A DNA stretch of 64,000 nt, taken from Deinobacterium chartae (lineage in GTDB: Bacteria > Deinococcota > Deinococci > Deinococcales > Deinococcaceae). Under the pieces are notes generated by a model that made no database searches, had not been told where the DNA came from, and saw only the letters and a program-made list of their open reading frames with translations. A program made the translations under genes and the position numbers. Positions 1 through 12,017 of the stretch are shown here, piece after piece (positions within the stretch are counted from its first letter, which is position 1; every line of letters starts with the position of its first letter). The stretch is from positions 124,001 to 188,000 of the forward strand of contig NZ_JACHHG010000003.1 in the NCBI RefSeq assembly GCF_014202645.1, written 5' to 3'.

Positions 1-825
1 GGCGCGGCCGCGCGCCGCATCGCCCAGGGCGAACTGGGCGCGCGCGTGCCCGAGGACCTGCCCTACGTCGGGGGCGAAGCGGCCACGCTGGTCCACGACT
101 TTAACCGCATGGCCCAGACCCTCGAGGCCAGCGAGGCGGAGCGCCGCCGCCTGATGGCCGACATCGCTCACGACCTGCGCACCCCGCTCTCGATTCTGCA
201 AGCACGTCTGGACGGCTTTATGGACGGGGTGCTGCCGCTCAACATGGACGAGGTCAAGCGGCTCAGCCAGCAGACCACCCTGCTGACCCGGCTGGTCGAG
301 GACGTGCGGGTGCTCTCCTTGGCCGACGCCGGACGCCTCACCGTGGACCTCGATCAGGTGAACCTGGGAGCCCTGGTCGAGGACATGGTCTCGAGCTTCG
401 AGGACCGGGCCGCTGCCAAGCGCATCGAACTGAACTTTCTGGGCGAGGTGGACCTGCCGCCGGTGTACGCGGACGCCGACCGGGTGGCGCAGATCATCTC
501 CAACCTGCTCGACAACGCCATCCGCTACACGCCTGGCGGTGGCCGGATCGACTGCCGCGCCGAGTGGGTTGAAGACTCTCCGGGCGTGTGTCTCAGCGTC
601 AGCGATACCGGGATCGGCATTGCGCCCGAAGCGCTGCCACATATTTTCGACCGTTTTTACCGCGAGCACAGCGCACGTTCGCAGGCGTCGGGCGGCAGCG
701 GCCTGGGTCTGGCCATCGTCAAGGCCCTCACCGAACTGCACGGTGGCCGCGTCCGGGCGCGCAACCTCGAGGAGGGCGGAGCGCGTTTCGAGGTGTGGTT
801 GCCGCCCGGGCAGGCTCCGTCCTGA
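1..825 (+). CDS. sensor histidine kinase, 3' part
   Basis: Membrane sensor kinase of a two-component system; the 5' end with the sensor and membrane segments lies before the window. The reading frame is open from base 1. It begins in the second half of a HAMP linker (about residues 1-40, ending DFNRMAQTLE), then HisKA with the H-box IAHDLRTPLS (phosphorylated His near residue 57), then HATPase_c with N-box QIISNLLDNAIRYTPGGG, G1 DTGIGI and G2 GGSGLGLAIVKAL. All catalytic boxes are intact and it stops at 823-825. The family and the partial status are clear. The partner regulator is probably upstream, outside the window, and the signal sensed cannot be told from this part. Confidence 0.93.
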   Translation, partial: GAAARRIAQGELGARVPEDLPYVGGEAATLVHDFNRMAQTLEASEAERRRLMADIAHDLRTPLSILQARLDGFMDGVLPLNMDEVKRLSQQTTLLTRLVEDVRVLSLADAGRLTVDLDQVNLGALVEDMVSSFEDRAAAKRIELNFLGEVDLPPVYADADRVAQIISNLLDNAIRYTPGGGRIDCRAEWVEDSPGVCLSVSDTGIGIAPEALPHIFDRFYREHSARSQASGGSGLGLAIVKALTELHGGRVRARNLEEGGARFEVWLPPGQAPS

Positions 826-868
826 AACGGTAAAGGCGGAGCCTGCCCGGGCGTTCTAACATAACCGC

Positions 869-1172
869 ATGCTGTCCCTCCCGCGCTGCCCCGACTGCGG
901 CGCCCCGCAGACGCCGCAGTCCTGGAGGCCGATCACGCGCTGAACGTCGCCTGCTACTACCTGCAGCACCCCTCGAGGGCGGCCTCGAGGGACTGAATCA
1001 CCGGGTTCGTGCCCGGGTGCAGCGCAACTCGCAGCGCTTCCGAAGCCCGGCAGGGGGCATCTCAGCGTGGACGGCGGCGCTGCGGAGCGGCGCCGCACCG
1101 CGTCGCTTCGCCGTGACCCTGGCCGACGTGGCGGCGGGCGGCCGCTTCCCGTCCGCCGGTTACGAGGGATGA
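869..1172 (+). pseudogene. decayed DUF5946-family gene
   Basis: Three short reading frames in tandem carry pieces that look like one small protein. The first (869-943) starts MLSLPRCPDCGAP, a Cys-x2-Cys start typical of DUF5946. The second, from about 922, reads DHALNVACYYLQHPS, resembling the conserved core of that family, and stops near 993. The third, from about 984 to 1172, reads GLNHRVRARVQ and ends RFAVTLADVAAGG. The join between pieces one and two also lacks the 30-40 residues expected between the Cys pair and the core. I infer a gene broken by a deletion and two frame changes. The family assignment rests on recalled motifs, so it is moderately sure. Confidence 0.55.
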
Positions 1173-1176
1173 AAAG

Positions 1177-1210
1177 AGGCGTGCCCCCCAGTTCGCTGGG
1201 GGCACGCCTT
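1177..1210. terminator. bidirectional hairpin between convergent genes
   Basis: AGGCGTGCCCCCC pairs with GGGGGCACGCCTT across a short loop. It lies between the + strand kinase/pseudogene region and the end of the - strand RND operon, so it can stop transcription from both sides. Confidence 0.7.
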
Positions 1211-1218
1211 CTGGCGGT

Positions 1219-4200
1219 TCAGGCCGGGACCAGCTTCTCGTTCTCCTCGGCTTCCGGAAGCAGCAACTGCGACGCGCGGCCCCGCTCGAACAGGTAGAAG
1301 GCCGCCGGGACCACGAAGAAGGTCATGATCGCCGACACCAGCACGCCGCCCATGATGGTGATGCCCAGACCGCGCCCGAACTCCGAGCCCTCGGCGGTTC
1401 CCAGCACCAGCGGAAAGCTGATCACCAGCACGGTCAGGGTGGTCATCACGATCGGACGGAAGCGCAGGCGGCTCGCTTCGATCAGGGCGTCGCGGAACGG
1501 CATCAGCTTCATGCGGTCCACCACGAACTCCAGGTAGATGATCGCGTTCTTGGCCGACAGGCCGATCAGGAGCAAGAAACCCATCACCGCGAAGATGTCG
1601 AGCGCGCTGCCGCGCAGCCACACGAACCACATCGCGCCCGCGACCGCGAAGGGCACGGGCAGCAGCAGGTAGACCGGGTAGCGGAAGCTGTTGAACTGCG
1701 CGCCCATCACCAGGTACACCAGCAACAGGGCCAGACCGAAGGCCTGCACGCCCAGGCTGCTGAGCTGGCTCGCCAGCGCACCCTGGCTGAACTGCCCGCC
1801 CGAGTCGAGGCTCACCTGGTTGTCCAGGATGCCGGCCTCGCGGAACTGCTGCTCGATCTCCCGCTGGAACTCGAGTGGCGTGGGGGCGTTTTCTCCCAGG
1901 TTGACGCTGAGCGACGCACCGTACAGCCGGTTGGTGCGCCCGATGGTGGTCGGGGACTGCGACTGCACGATGCTGCCCAGCTGACCGACCGCCAGCGAGG
2001 TCTGCAGGCTGGGCGAGTACACCGGCAGCGACAGCAGGGTCTGCATGTCCTGCAACTGGGCCGGGTCCATCTTGACCTGGATCGGGTAGTTAAAGCCCTG
2101 CACCTCCACGTTGCCCGCATTCGCACCGCTGGCGTAAGTCTGCAGCGTCTGCGCGATGGTCTGCGAGGAGATACCGGTTCCCGCCAGCCTCGAGGCGTCC
2201 GGCACAAAGTTGTTCTGCAAGGTGGTCGAGGAGATGTCGCTCGAGGCGCTCAGGACGTTCGGGTTCGCCTCGAGGATCTCGACCGCGCGGTTGGCGCGCT
2301 CGGTCAGCAGCTCGTACGAGGGCGAGATCAGGTTGAACGAGAGTCCCGAGCCCTGGCCGCGGAAACCGCCGCCCGCGAAGATCATCACGCGGGTGGAGGG
2401 CTGGTCGGCGTACAGCGCGTTCAGTGCCATCTGGTAGCGCGGAATCAGCTGAAAGATGCCCTCGCGCTCGGAGCGCTCGACCAGCTTGACGTTCAGGCCC
2501 GAGCCGCCGCTGTTGACGTTGGCCTGTACGGTCTCCACTTCGGGCTGTGCGAGCAAGAAGCGCTCGGCGCGGTCCGAGAGGACGTTGCTGCCGTTCAGCG
2601 AGGTGCCGTTGGGCGGGCGGATGCGTACGTTGAAAGTTCCGCTGTCGCTCTGCGGCACGAAGTTAAAGGGCACCTTGGGGACCACGAACAGCAGCGTGGC
2701 GGCCAGGAACACGGCCGCACCCACCAGCACCAGCGGGCTGAAGCGCAGCATGCCTCCCAGCGCGCGGGCGTAGCCTTCGCGCACAAAGGTCATGCCGCGC
2801 TCGGTGATGCCGTGCAGGGTCAGGGTGAGGGCCTCGAGCAGGCCCAGCGCCACGTCCCACAGGTAGCGGCCCACGCCCAGCGCCAGTGGGAGTGCCAGCG
2901 CGCCCAGCGCCGCGAGCGGGGTGACGAAGCGCCACAGTGCGGCGGCGGCGCCCACCAGCAGCAAGACGGCCCAGGGCTGGCGCAGGGCGGCGAAGCCCCA
3001 GCGTAGCGTGGCGGGCAGCGTTGTTAGCACCCGGGGCAGGTCGCGCCACGTGACCGGGGCAGCTTCGGGCGTATAGGCCATGCGGACGGTCAGGAACAGC
3101 AGGGCCTCGAGCCACGAGAACAGCACGGCGGCCGAGAGGCCCAGCGCGAACTGCTGCAGGTAGCGGCCCGCAAAACCGCCGATGAACGACACCGGGATCA
3201 AGACGGCCAGCAGCGAGAGCGAGGCGGCCGCGACCGCGCCGAACACCTCGCTGGCTCCCCGTAGCACCGCCTGATGGCGCGGAACGCCCATCTGCTGGTA
3301 GCGCTCCACGTTCTCGGCTACCACGATCGAGTCGTCCACCACGATGCCGATGGCGACGATCATGGCGAGCAGCGACACCTGGTTGAAGGTAAAGCCCAGC
3401 AGTTGGTAGAGCACCGGGGCGGCGGCCAGCGAGATCGGGATGGCCAAGATCACCGTGAAGGCCGTGTTGATGCGTCCCAGGAACAGCAAGACGACCACCG
3501 CGACCACACCGGCCGTGACCCAGATCTCGTGGGTGGTGGACTTGATGGACGCGCGGATCGGGCCGGTGGTGTCGTTGCTGAACGACACCGCGTACCCCTG
3601 CGGCAGCGAGAAGTGCTTCATGAGCTCGCGCACGCCGTCGGCCACCGCCACCGCGTTGCTGCCCGAGGCCTGCTGGATCGAGATCAGCACCACCGGCGTG
3701 CCGTTGATGCGGGTGAACGAGTCGGTCGAGGAGGCGTCCTTGACCGTGCCGAGGTCCGCGACCCGCACGCCCCGGTTGCCGTCGACCACGATCTCCCCGA
3801 TGTCCTCGAGGCTGCGGGGCACGTCACGGGTGGAGAAGGACAGGGTGTCCGCCCCACGGGTGATGCTGCCGATCGGCTGGTCCACCGACGCCGAGGAGAT
3901 CGCGCTGCTGATCTGCTGCGGGTTCAGGCCGTAGGCTTGCAGGCGGCTGGGGTCGAGCAGCACCTGGTACTGCCGCTCCGGACCGCCGTTCACCTCGACG
4001 TTGGCCACGCCCTCGACGCGCTGCACGGCGGGAACCAGCACGTTCTCGGCGTATTCGTGCACTTCCTCGAGCGGAGCCGAGCCGCCGCTGATGCCGAACT
4101 CGAGGATCGGCTGCGAGTTCGGGTCGAAGGTGCGTACCGAGGGCGCCGAGGCCCCCGTGGGAAGCTGCCGGGTTACCGCCGACACCTGCGAGGCGACCTT

Positions 4201-4563
4201 GTTGGCCGCGCTGTCTTGGTTGGTGTCCGGCGTGAAGGTGATAAAGACGCTGCTGCCACCGGTGCGGCTGTTGGCCCCGATGCTGACCACGCCGGGAATG
4301 TCGGCCACCGCGCCCTCGATGACGCGGGTGACCTGGCGGTCCACCACCTCGGGGCTCGCGCCGGGGAACGAGGTGTTGACCGACACCACCGGGGTGTTGG
4401 TGGTGGGCAGCAGGTCCACGCCCAGCGAGGTGGTGGCGATCAGGCCAAAGATGACCACGCCGATGAAGATGCCGATGGATAAAACGTACCGTGTGACCGA
4501 GAAGCCGACGAGGGGGTTAACGTGGTCGAACAGACGCTCCCTGAGGTCACGCAGCGGTTTCAC
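1219..4563 (-). CDS. RND efflux permease (AcrB/MdtB family)
   Basis: Inner-membrane proton-driven pump of a tripartite exporter, 1114 residues (family about 1030-1060). It starts at ATG after the adaptor gene, sharing 4 bases with its stop. TM1 is in [17 protein letters not shown] and is followed by the porter domain ([17 protein letters not shown]). The proton-relay helix carries the Asp pair in [18 protein letters not shown] second half-repeat ([14 protein letters not shown]) and a final set of membrane helices follow. Odd: between the sixth helix and the second half, about residues 494-590, there is a long insert with two or more extra hydrophobic stretches that ordinary AcrB proteins lack. 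The substrate cannot be predicted. Upstream in the operon are the adaptor and two TolC-like proteins. Confidence 0.95.
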   Translation of the reverse strand: MKPLRDLRERLFDHVNPLVGFSVTRYVLSIGIFIGVVIFGLIATTSLGVDLLPTTNTPVVSVNTSFPGASPEVVDRQVTRVIEGAVADIPGVVSIGANSRTGGSSVFITFTPDTNQDSAANKVASQVSAVTRQLPTGASAPSVRTFDPNSQPILEFGISGGSAPLEEVHEYAENVLVPAVQRVEGVANVEVNGGPERQYQVLLDPSRLQAYGLNPQQISSAISSASVDQPIGSITRGADTLSFSTRDVPRSLEDIGEIVVDGNRGVRVADLGTVKDASSTDSFTRINGTPVVLISIQQASGSNAVAVADGVRELMKHFSLPQGYAVSFSNDTTGPIRASIKSTTHEIWVTAGVVAVVVLLFLGRINTAFTVILAIPISLAAAPVLYQLLGFTFNQVSLLAMIVAIGIVVDDSIVVAENVERYQQMGVPRHQAVLRGASEVFGAVAAASLSLLAVLIPVSFIGGFAGRYLQQFALGLSAAVLFSWLEALLFLTVRMAYTPEAAPVTWRDLPRVLTTLPATLRWGFAALRQPWAVLLLVGAAAALWRFVTPLAALGALALPLALGVGRYLWDVALGLLEALTLTLHGITERGMTFVREGYARALGGMLRFSPLVLVGAAVFLAATLLFVVPKVPFNFVPQSDSGTFNVRIRPPNGTSLNGSNVLSDRAERFLLAQPEVETVQANVNSGGSGLNVKLVERSEREGIFQLIPRYQMALNALYADQPSTRVMIFAGGGFRGQGSGLSFNLISPSYELLTERANRAVEILEANPNVLSASSDISSTTLQNNFVPDASRLAGTGISSQTIAQTLQTYASGANAGNVEVQGFNYPIQVKMDPAQLQDMQTLLSLPVYSPSLQTSLAVGQLGSIVQSQSPTTIGRTNRLYGASLSVNLGENAPTPLEFQREIEQQFREAGILDNQVSLDSGGQFSQGALASQLSSLGVQAFGLALLLVYLVMGAQFNSFRYPVYLLLPVPFAVAGAMWFVWLRGSALDIFAVMGFLLLIGLSAKNAIIYLEFVVDRMKLMPFRDALIEASRLRFRPIVMTTLTVLVISFPLVLGTAEGSEFGRGLGITIMGGVLVSAIMTFFVVPAAFYLFERGRASQLLLPEAEENEKLVPA

Positions 4564-6137
4564 GGTTGTCCTCCTTGCGGCCCGCCCTGAGCTGCGCCCT
4601 GTCCGGCGGGCCGCGGCCTGCCGGGCGCGTTCTGGCCGGAGGTCTCACCCTGCGGGCGCCCGCCCTGTCCCTCCGCGCTCTGGCCGTTCTGGGTACGCGG
4701 CCCGCCCGGAGCCTGCGGGCCGCCTGCGCCCTGACCGCGCGCGCCGCCCGGACCTGCGCTGCCCGCGCCGGAGCGCGGGGTGCTTCCGGCCAGCGTGACC
4801 GGGGCATCCTCGAGCAGGCCCGGCGGCGGGCTGACGATCACGTTGCTGCCCGGTTGCACGCCCTGTACGGCGGCATTGCTGCCCGCCTGCCCCAGCACCT
4901 TGACGTCCACGCCCTTGGCCTGACCGTCTTGGGCCACGAACACGAACACCCGGTTGCTGTCGGTCTGCAACGCGTTGATCGGAACCAGGACGCCGCGTGC
5001 CACCTCGAGGGTGTAGGTCAGGGTTCCGACCGTGCCCGCCTCGGGTTGGACGCCGTCGAGCAGGCGCCCGGTCAGGGTGACCGTGGCGTTGACCGGGGCG
5101 GCGGGGGTCTGGTCCACCTTGACCCGGTAGGTATCCGGGCCAACGCGCATGGTCAGGATCTGCCCGACCTTGATCGCCCGCACGTCGGTGGGCGGCAGGC
5201 TGAAGCGCACCTTGCGCTCGAGGCTCACCAGCGTGAAGGCGGTTCCGCCCGAGTTCAGCGATTCGCCCGGCGCGGTGTTCAGCTCGGTGATCTGGCCGGC
5301 AAACGGTGCGCGCACCACCGCGTTGCGGGCATTCAGTTCGGCCTGACGCAGGCTGTTTTCCGCCTGGGTCACCGCCAGCCGCAGTTCCTCGAGCGAGCCG
5401 CTCTGGGCGCGCTGGTTCTCGGCCAGCGCGGCCTGAGCTCCTTCGAGGGACGCCTTGGCCTGCTCGTACTGCGAGCGGGCGCTGTTGAGCTCGGCCTGCG
5501 AGATGCCGCCGACCGCCAGCAGTTTCTGGGCGGCCTCGTAGTTCTGGGCGGCGCTGCGCAGCGCCGCCTCGGCCGAACGTACCTGGCTGAGCAGCTGGCT
5601 GCGCGCCCCCTCGGTGGCGCTGTTCTGGCTGCGCAGGCGTACCCGGGCACTCTCGAGGGCGGTCCGGGCGTTCTCGACCGCCAGCTCGAGCTGGCTGCTC
5701 GAGAGCCGCACGACCGGGTCCCCGGCCTTCACGGTGGTACCGACCGGGGCTACGATGCTCTCCACCACGCCGCTGGCCTGGGCGGCCACCCGACTTTCGG
5801 TGGCGGGTACGACCGTGGCCGCCGCCTGTCGCTGGGCGTTGAGCGGACCCGAGCGGGCCACGGCGGTCTGCACCTCCTGCGCAGGGCGTTGCCGTCCACC
5901 GAAGCCTCCGCCGGGGCCTCCGAACCTTCCCCCGCCGCCCGGGCCACCCTGGGGAGCTTGCGCCCCGGCCGGAGTGCTGCCGCGCCCCCCGCCGGGGCCG
6001 GCGCCGCCTTGGGTGCCGGTAGCGGCCGGACCCGGCGGGTTGCCCTGAGCGCCGTCCGCGCCGCGCAGCATGTATCCGGCGGCACCCGCTCCGAGCATCA
6101 GGGCTACGACCAAAATCCAGGTTCTGGGACCGTTCAC
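4560..6137 (-). CDS. RND periplasmic adaptor (HlyD/MFP family)
   Basis: Membrane fusion protein joining the pump to the outer-membrane channel, 525 residues. It starts at GTG (complement of 6135-6137) and is followed 4 bases overlapping by the permease. An N-terminal anchor ([18 protein letters not shown]) leads into a Gly/Pro/Gln-rich linker at about 27-85. The lipoyl-type half motif is [20 protein letters not shown], followed by a long Ala/Gln/Glu-rich coiled-coil hairpin (about 150-265), the second half ([18 protein letters not shown]) and beta-barrel and membrane-proximal domains ([23 protein letters not shown]). The last 70 residues are again almost only Gly, Pro, Gln, Ala and Arg. Low-complexity ends on both sides are unusual for the family. 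Family assignment is firm. Confidence 0.93.
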   Translation of the reverse strand: MNGPRTWILVVALMLGAGAAGYMLRGADGAQGNPPGPAATGTQGGAGPGGGRGSTPAGAQAPQGGPGGGGRFGGPGGGFGGRQRPAQEVQTAVARSGPLNAQRQAAATVVPATESRVAAQASGVVESIVAPVGTTVKAGDPVVRLSSSQLELAVENARTALESARVRLRSQNSATEGARSQLLSQVRSAEAALRSAAQNYEAAQKLLAVGGISQAELNSARSQYEQAKASLEGAQAALAENQRAQSGSLEELRLAVTQAENSLRQAELNARNAVVRAPFAGQITELNTAPGESLNSGGTAFTLVSLERKVRFSLPPTDVRAIKVGQILTMRVGPDTYRVKVDQTPAAPVNATVTLTGRLLDGVQPEAGTVGTLTYTLEVARGVLVPINALQTDSNRVFVFVAQDGQAKGVDVKVLGQAGSNAAVQGVQPGSNVIVSPPPGLLEDAPVTLAGSTPRSGAGSAGPGGARGQGAGGPQAPGGPRTQNGQSAEGQGGRPQGETSGQNAPGRPRPAGQGAAQGGPQGGQP

Positions 6138-6189
6138 GTCAGGTAGGCCTTTCTGAGGACATTCGTCTCGAGGGGAGGGGACGGAAAGT

Positions 6190-7251
6190 TCATGGTGTGG
6201 CCTTGGCGACCAGACCGGTCACGTCGATGCCCGCTGCTACCGACAGGGCGGCCAGGGCTTTCCAGTAGGCGTCTACGGCCTGGGTCAGGCCGTACTGGGC
6301 GCTTTGCAGCGCCACCTCGCTGGTCTGTAGCTCGAGCCGGGAGATCACGCCGCTCTGGTAGCGGGTCTGGTTCTGCCGCAAGGTGGTCTGCGCGTTTTTG
6401 ACGTTGTCCTGCTCGATGGCGATGCGCTTGAAGGTGTCTTGTGCCGAGCGGTAGGCGTCGTTCAAGCTGGTGGTCGCACTCTTCTGGGCGTTGGCCAGGT
6501 CCCGGCGGGCATTCTCGAGGTCCGCCTGGGCGGTCTGCAACTGCAGGCGCGGGGTGTAGTCGTTGTTGTACAGCCGCACGTTCAGCTCGCCCACGGCAAC
6601 TTGCTGCTGGGCCTGCACCACGCTGGGCAGGCGGTTGTACAGCCCCTGGGCCAGCGTGGTCAGGCTGGTCTTGAGCTCGGGCGGGGCAGGCGGGGCTACC
6701 GGGGTGATCTGCGAGCTGCTCTGCCCGAACAGCCGCGCGAGCTCCGAGGCGCGCACGCCCAGCTGGGCATTGGCATTGGCCAGGTTCTGGCGGGTGGTGT
6801 TCAGGGTGTTTTGCGCCCGTGACACGTCCAGGCTGGTGCCCGCGCGGGTCTGCAGCTTGGCCTCGGCCATCTGCACGTTGCGCTGGTCCAGTGCCGCCTG
6901 AGCTTCGTACAGCGCTACGTTCTGCTGCGTCTCGTACAGGCTCAGGTAGGCGTTCACGACGTTTTGCATCACCGTCAGCCGGGTGGCACCGAGCTGGACC
7001 TCGGCCAGGGCTGCCGCGTTCTGCGCCTGGGTCAGCGCCCCGATCAGCACGCTGGGGTCAGCGGTCTGGGCGCGCAGGTTCGCCTGGGCGTCTTGCAGGT
7101 TGGTCTGGGCCTTGGCGAGGTCCGGCCCCTGACGGTAGGCCAGTGCGAGGGCCTCGGGCAGGGTGGGGCGGGCGGCGTTTTGGGCATGGGCCAGCGGAGC
7201 GGCCAGCAGCGGCGTCAGGATCAGGGCGGTACGTAAGACGTTCATGTTCAT
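6190..7251 (-). CDS. short TolC-family protein without obvious barrel segments
   Basis: Outer-membrane-efflux-protein homologue of only 353 residues (family about 420-500). A signal peptide (LILTPLLAAPLAHA) precedes PTLPEALALAYRQGPDL, the classic start of the first repeat. Both helical-hairpin repeats are present, ending in the diagnostic YQSGVISRLELQTSEVALQ. Where normal members have beta-strand insertions of 50 or more residues, this one has only short joins: near residue 65 (ADPSVLIGALTQAQNAAALA) and near 230 (NDYTPRLQLQTAQADLENA). It may form the periplasmic tunnel but not a membrane barrel. It begins ATG, overlaps the upstream TolC-like gene by 4 bases and lies 52 bases before the adaptor. 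The family is sure; the missing barrel is my reading of the length. Confidence 0.88.
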   Translation of the reverse strand: MNMNVLRTALILTPLLAAPLAHAQNAARPTLPEALALAYRQGPDLAKAQTNLQDAQANLRAQTADPSVLIGALTQAQNAAALAEVQLGATRLTVMQNVVNAYLSLYETQQNVALYEAQAALDQRNVQMAEAKLQTRAGTSLDVSRAQNTLNTTRQNLANANAQLGVRASELARLFGQSSSQITPVAPPAPPELKTSLTTLAQGLYNRLPSVVQAQQQVAVGELNVRLYNNDYTPRLQLQTAQADLENARRDLANAQKSATTSLNDAYRSAQDTFKRIAIEQDNVKNAQTTLRQNQTRYQSGVISRLELQTSEVALQSAQYGLTQAVDAYWKALAALSVAAGIDVTGLVAKATP

Positions 7252-8762
7252 CGGGGAGCACCTGTTTGCACTTCGAAAATTCCCAGGGCAGTCTGAAGGC
7301 GCAGGTCCGCCTCGAGGGCCGAGGCCTGGGCGGCCTCGAGGGCACTTTCTGCGCTCAGCACGTCCAGCCGGGCGGTCTCTACGTCGAGGGCGGTGGACAG
7401 GCCTGCCTCAAAGCGGGCCTGGGCGGTGGCGAGCGCCTGGCGGGCGCGGGCCAGGGCGGTGTTCAGCGCGGGAAGCTGCGCGGCGGCGTTCAGCGCCTCC
7501 TGGTAACGCTGACGCACGTCGAGCTCCACCGACTGCCGGGCCGTGGCCAGGGCGAGCTCGCTGCTGGCGGTGGCGGTGCGTGCCGAGGCGATGGCCGCGT
7601 CGCCGGCCGGGTCGAGCAGGTGGATGCGGGCCGACAGGCCCAGCGCCAGGCCCCCGCCCGAGTTGCTGCCGCTCCCGGTGCTGCCCGACGAGGAGGTCGA
7701 GAACAGCGGGGCACTGGCACTCAGGCTGCCCGTTCCGCTCTTGAAGTTGAGGCTGCCGCTGACCACGGCTCCCGAGTTGCCGCTGCCTGACCCGATCTGT
7801 CCGGCCTGGGCGGTCAGGCTGAACTCGGGCAGCGCACGGTCTTTCTCGGCCGCTGCGAGTTTGGCGCGGGCGTCCTCGAGGTTCGAGGCGGCCTTGAGCA
7901 CTTCCGAGCGCCGCGAATGGGCGGCCTGGACCAGTTCGTCCAGTGCGGCGCTCGGCAGGGCCGCTGCGCTGGGCGCGCTGGTGAGCTGGTAGGCGGCCGG
8001 CTGAATGCCCAGGGTGTTGCTGAGGGTGCGCAGCCCCAGGTCCAGGCTGCCTTGCGCGGCACTCAGCTGAGCCTGCGCCTCCTCGAGGGTACGCTGGCGG
8101 TCCAGCACGGTCTCGGCGCTCGCTGCGCCCAGCGCGCGCTGCGCCTGGGCGACCTCGAGCTGGCGCGCGGCGAGCGCGGCGCGCTGACGGGCGGCTTCGA
8201 GGTTGCGGGCCGCTGCGCGCGCGGCGTAGTACTGGGTGTAGACGCTGAGCGCCAGGGTGTTGCGGGCGTCACGGCGGTCCAGCGCGGCACGCTGCAGGGC
8301 GCGTTCGGCGCTGCGCACCGTGTCGTGCACCGGCGCCCAGGGCAGCAAGGCGGTGGACAGCGTGGCACTCGCCGAGGCGGACAGGCTGGTGTTGCCGTTG
8401 CCGAAGTTCAAACTGGTGTTGCCGTCCCCGCCCGCCTCGAGGCTGAGCCCCACGGCGGCGCGCGCGGCCTCGAGGCTGCGCTGGGCCGCCTGGTAGCTGA
8501 GTTCGGCCGCGCGCCAGCCGGGTGACTGCGGCAGCAGTGCCAGCGCAGCCTCGAGGGTGAGGCTGGGGCCTTGTGCGGCCAGGAGAGGCGACACGGGCGG
8601 GGCCAGCGGAGGCTGGGTCGGTTGCGCGGGGGGCTGCTCGGGGGGGCGTGGGGGGATGGGGGGTGCGGTCTCGGCGGGGGGAGTGGGGGCGGGGGGCTGC
8701 TGGGCCAGACCGGGGGTGCCGCTCAGCGTCAGCAGCAGCCCGATGCCCAGGGCCCTACGCAT
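7248..8762 (-). CDS. TolC-family outer-membrane channel protein
   Basis: First structural gene of the export operon, 504 residues. The signal peptide (LGIGLLLTLSGTPGLA) is followed by a Pro-rich stretch (about 22-60), then LTLEAALALLPQSPGWRAAELSYQ opening the first helical repeat in two parts. Beta-strand-rich segments with alternating small and polar residues lie at about 120-140 (NGNTSLSASASATLSTALL) and 315-375 (GSLNFKSGTGSLSASAPLF), consistent with strands of the trimeric barrel. The C-terminal repeat ends RFEAGLSTALDVETARLDV. This is the likely outer-membrane exit duct. A small upstream ORF ends inside its start region. I could not find a convincing -35/-10 pair in the 300 bases upstream. 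Confidence 0.92.
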   Translation of the reverse strand: MRRALGIGLLLTLSGTPGLAQQPPAPTPPAETAPPIPPRPPEQPPAQPTQPPLAPPVSPLLAAQGPSLTLEAALALLPQSPGWRAAELSYQAAQRSLEAARAAVGLSLEAGGDGNTSLNFGNGNTSLSASASATLSTALLPWAPVHDTVRSAERALQRAALDRRDARNTLALSVYTQYYAARAAARNLEAARQRAALAARQLEVAQAQRALGAASAETVLDRQRTLEEAQAQLSAAQGSLDLGLRTLSNTLGIQPAAYQLTSAPSAAALPSAALDELVQAAHSRRSEVLKAASNLEDARAKLAAAEKDRALPEFSLTAQAGQIGSGSGNSGAVVSGSLNFKSGTGSLSASAPLFSTSSSGSTGSGSNSGGGLALGLSARIHLLDPAGDAAIASARTATASSELALATARQSVELDVRQRYQEALNAAAQLPALNTALARARQALATAQARFEAGLSTALDVETARLDVLSAESALEAAQASALEADLRLQTALGIFEVQTGAPR

Positions 8763-8847
8763 GGCAGACCGGCGAGCCGGCGGCAGGGCGGGGAAGAACC
8801 CGGCCCTGCCGCGGCTCGCGATGTACGTCGAACCTGTGCTCCTTCAT
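8755..8847 (-). CDS. possible leader ORF before the RND operon
   Basis: A 30-codon ORF, MKEHRFDVHREPRQG onward, whose TAG stop overlaps the ATG of the downstream TolC-like gene by 8 bases. An AAAAGG run stands directly before its ATG, but I see no clear -10 box at leaderless distance. The ORF spans a GC-rich hairpin (8781-8812, arms CGGCAGGGC and GCCCTGCCG). In DNA this GC-rich a chance ORF is quite possible, so this is the weakest of the five overlapping upstream ORFs in the window. The rest of the gap up to 9071 shows nothing I recognise. Confidence 0.22.
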   Translation of the reverse strand: MKEHRFDVHREPRQGRVLPRPAAGSPVCHA

Positions 8848-9071
8848 GCCTTTTCAGACTGCCTCAAATCCTTCAAGGTTCCAACGAGGAATTGTGGAGG
8901 TTTGATTGAGGCGGGCCCACATGTTTTGAACCCGCGCTCAGGCCTTGCCGGCTGGAGCAGACCATTTCTTCATCTCAACGGGCGGAGACAGGTGGCTCCG
9001 CTGCCCTCCTGGCGTTCCCTCGGCGCTCCGCGAGGGCACAGGCAGGTACCGTGGCTCTGCCCGCACAGAAA

Positions 9072-9096
9072 GCAAGCGGCCCCGAGGGCCGCTTGC
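9072..9096 (-). terminator. hairpin after treY
   Basis: GCAAGCGGCC (9072-9081) pairs perfectly with GGCCGCTTGC (9087-9096). On the - strand it is followed by TTTCTG. It lies about 27 bases past the treY stop. Confidence 0.75.
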
Positions 9097-9122
9097 CGGT
9101 CGGACTGAAGCGTTGTCCCCGC

Positions 9123-12013
<2,891 letters not shown>

Positions 12014-12017
<4 letters not shown>

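Noticed and set aside
3274-4482. Long + strand frame opposite the RND permease
   Set aside because: His/Asp/Arg/Gly-rich antisense reading of a confirmed gene; several similar long frames lie opposite treY, glgX, rpsA and prfA.
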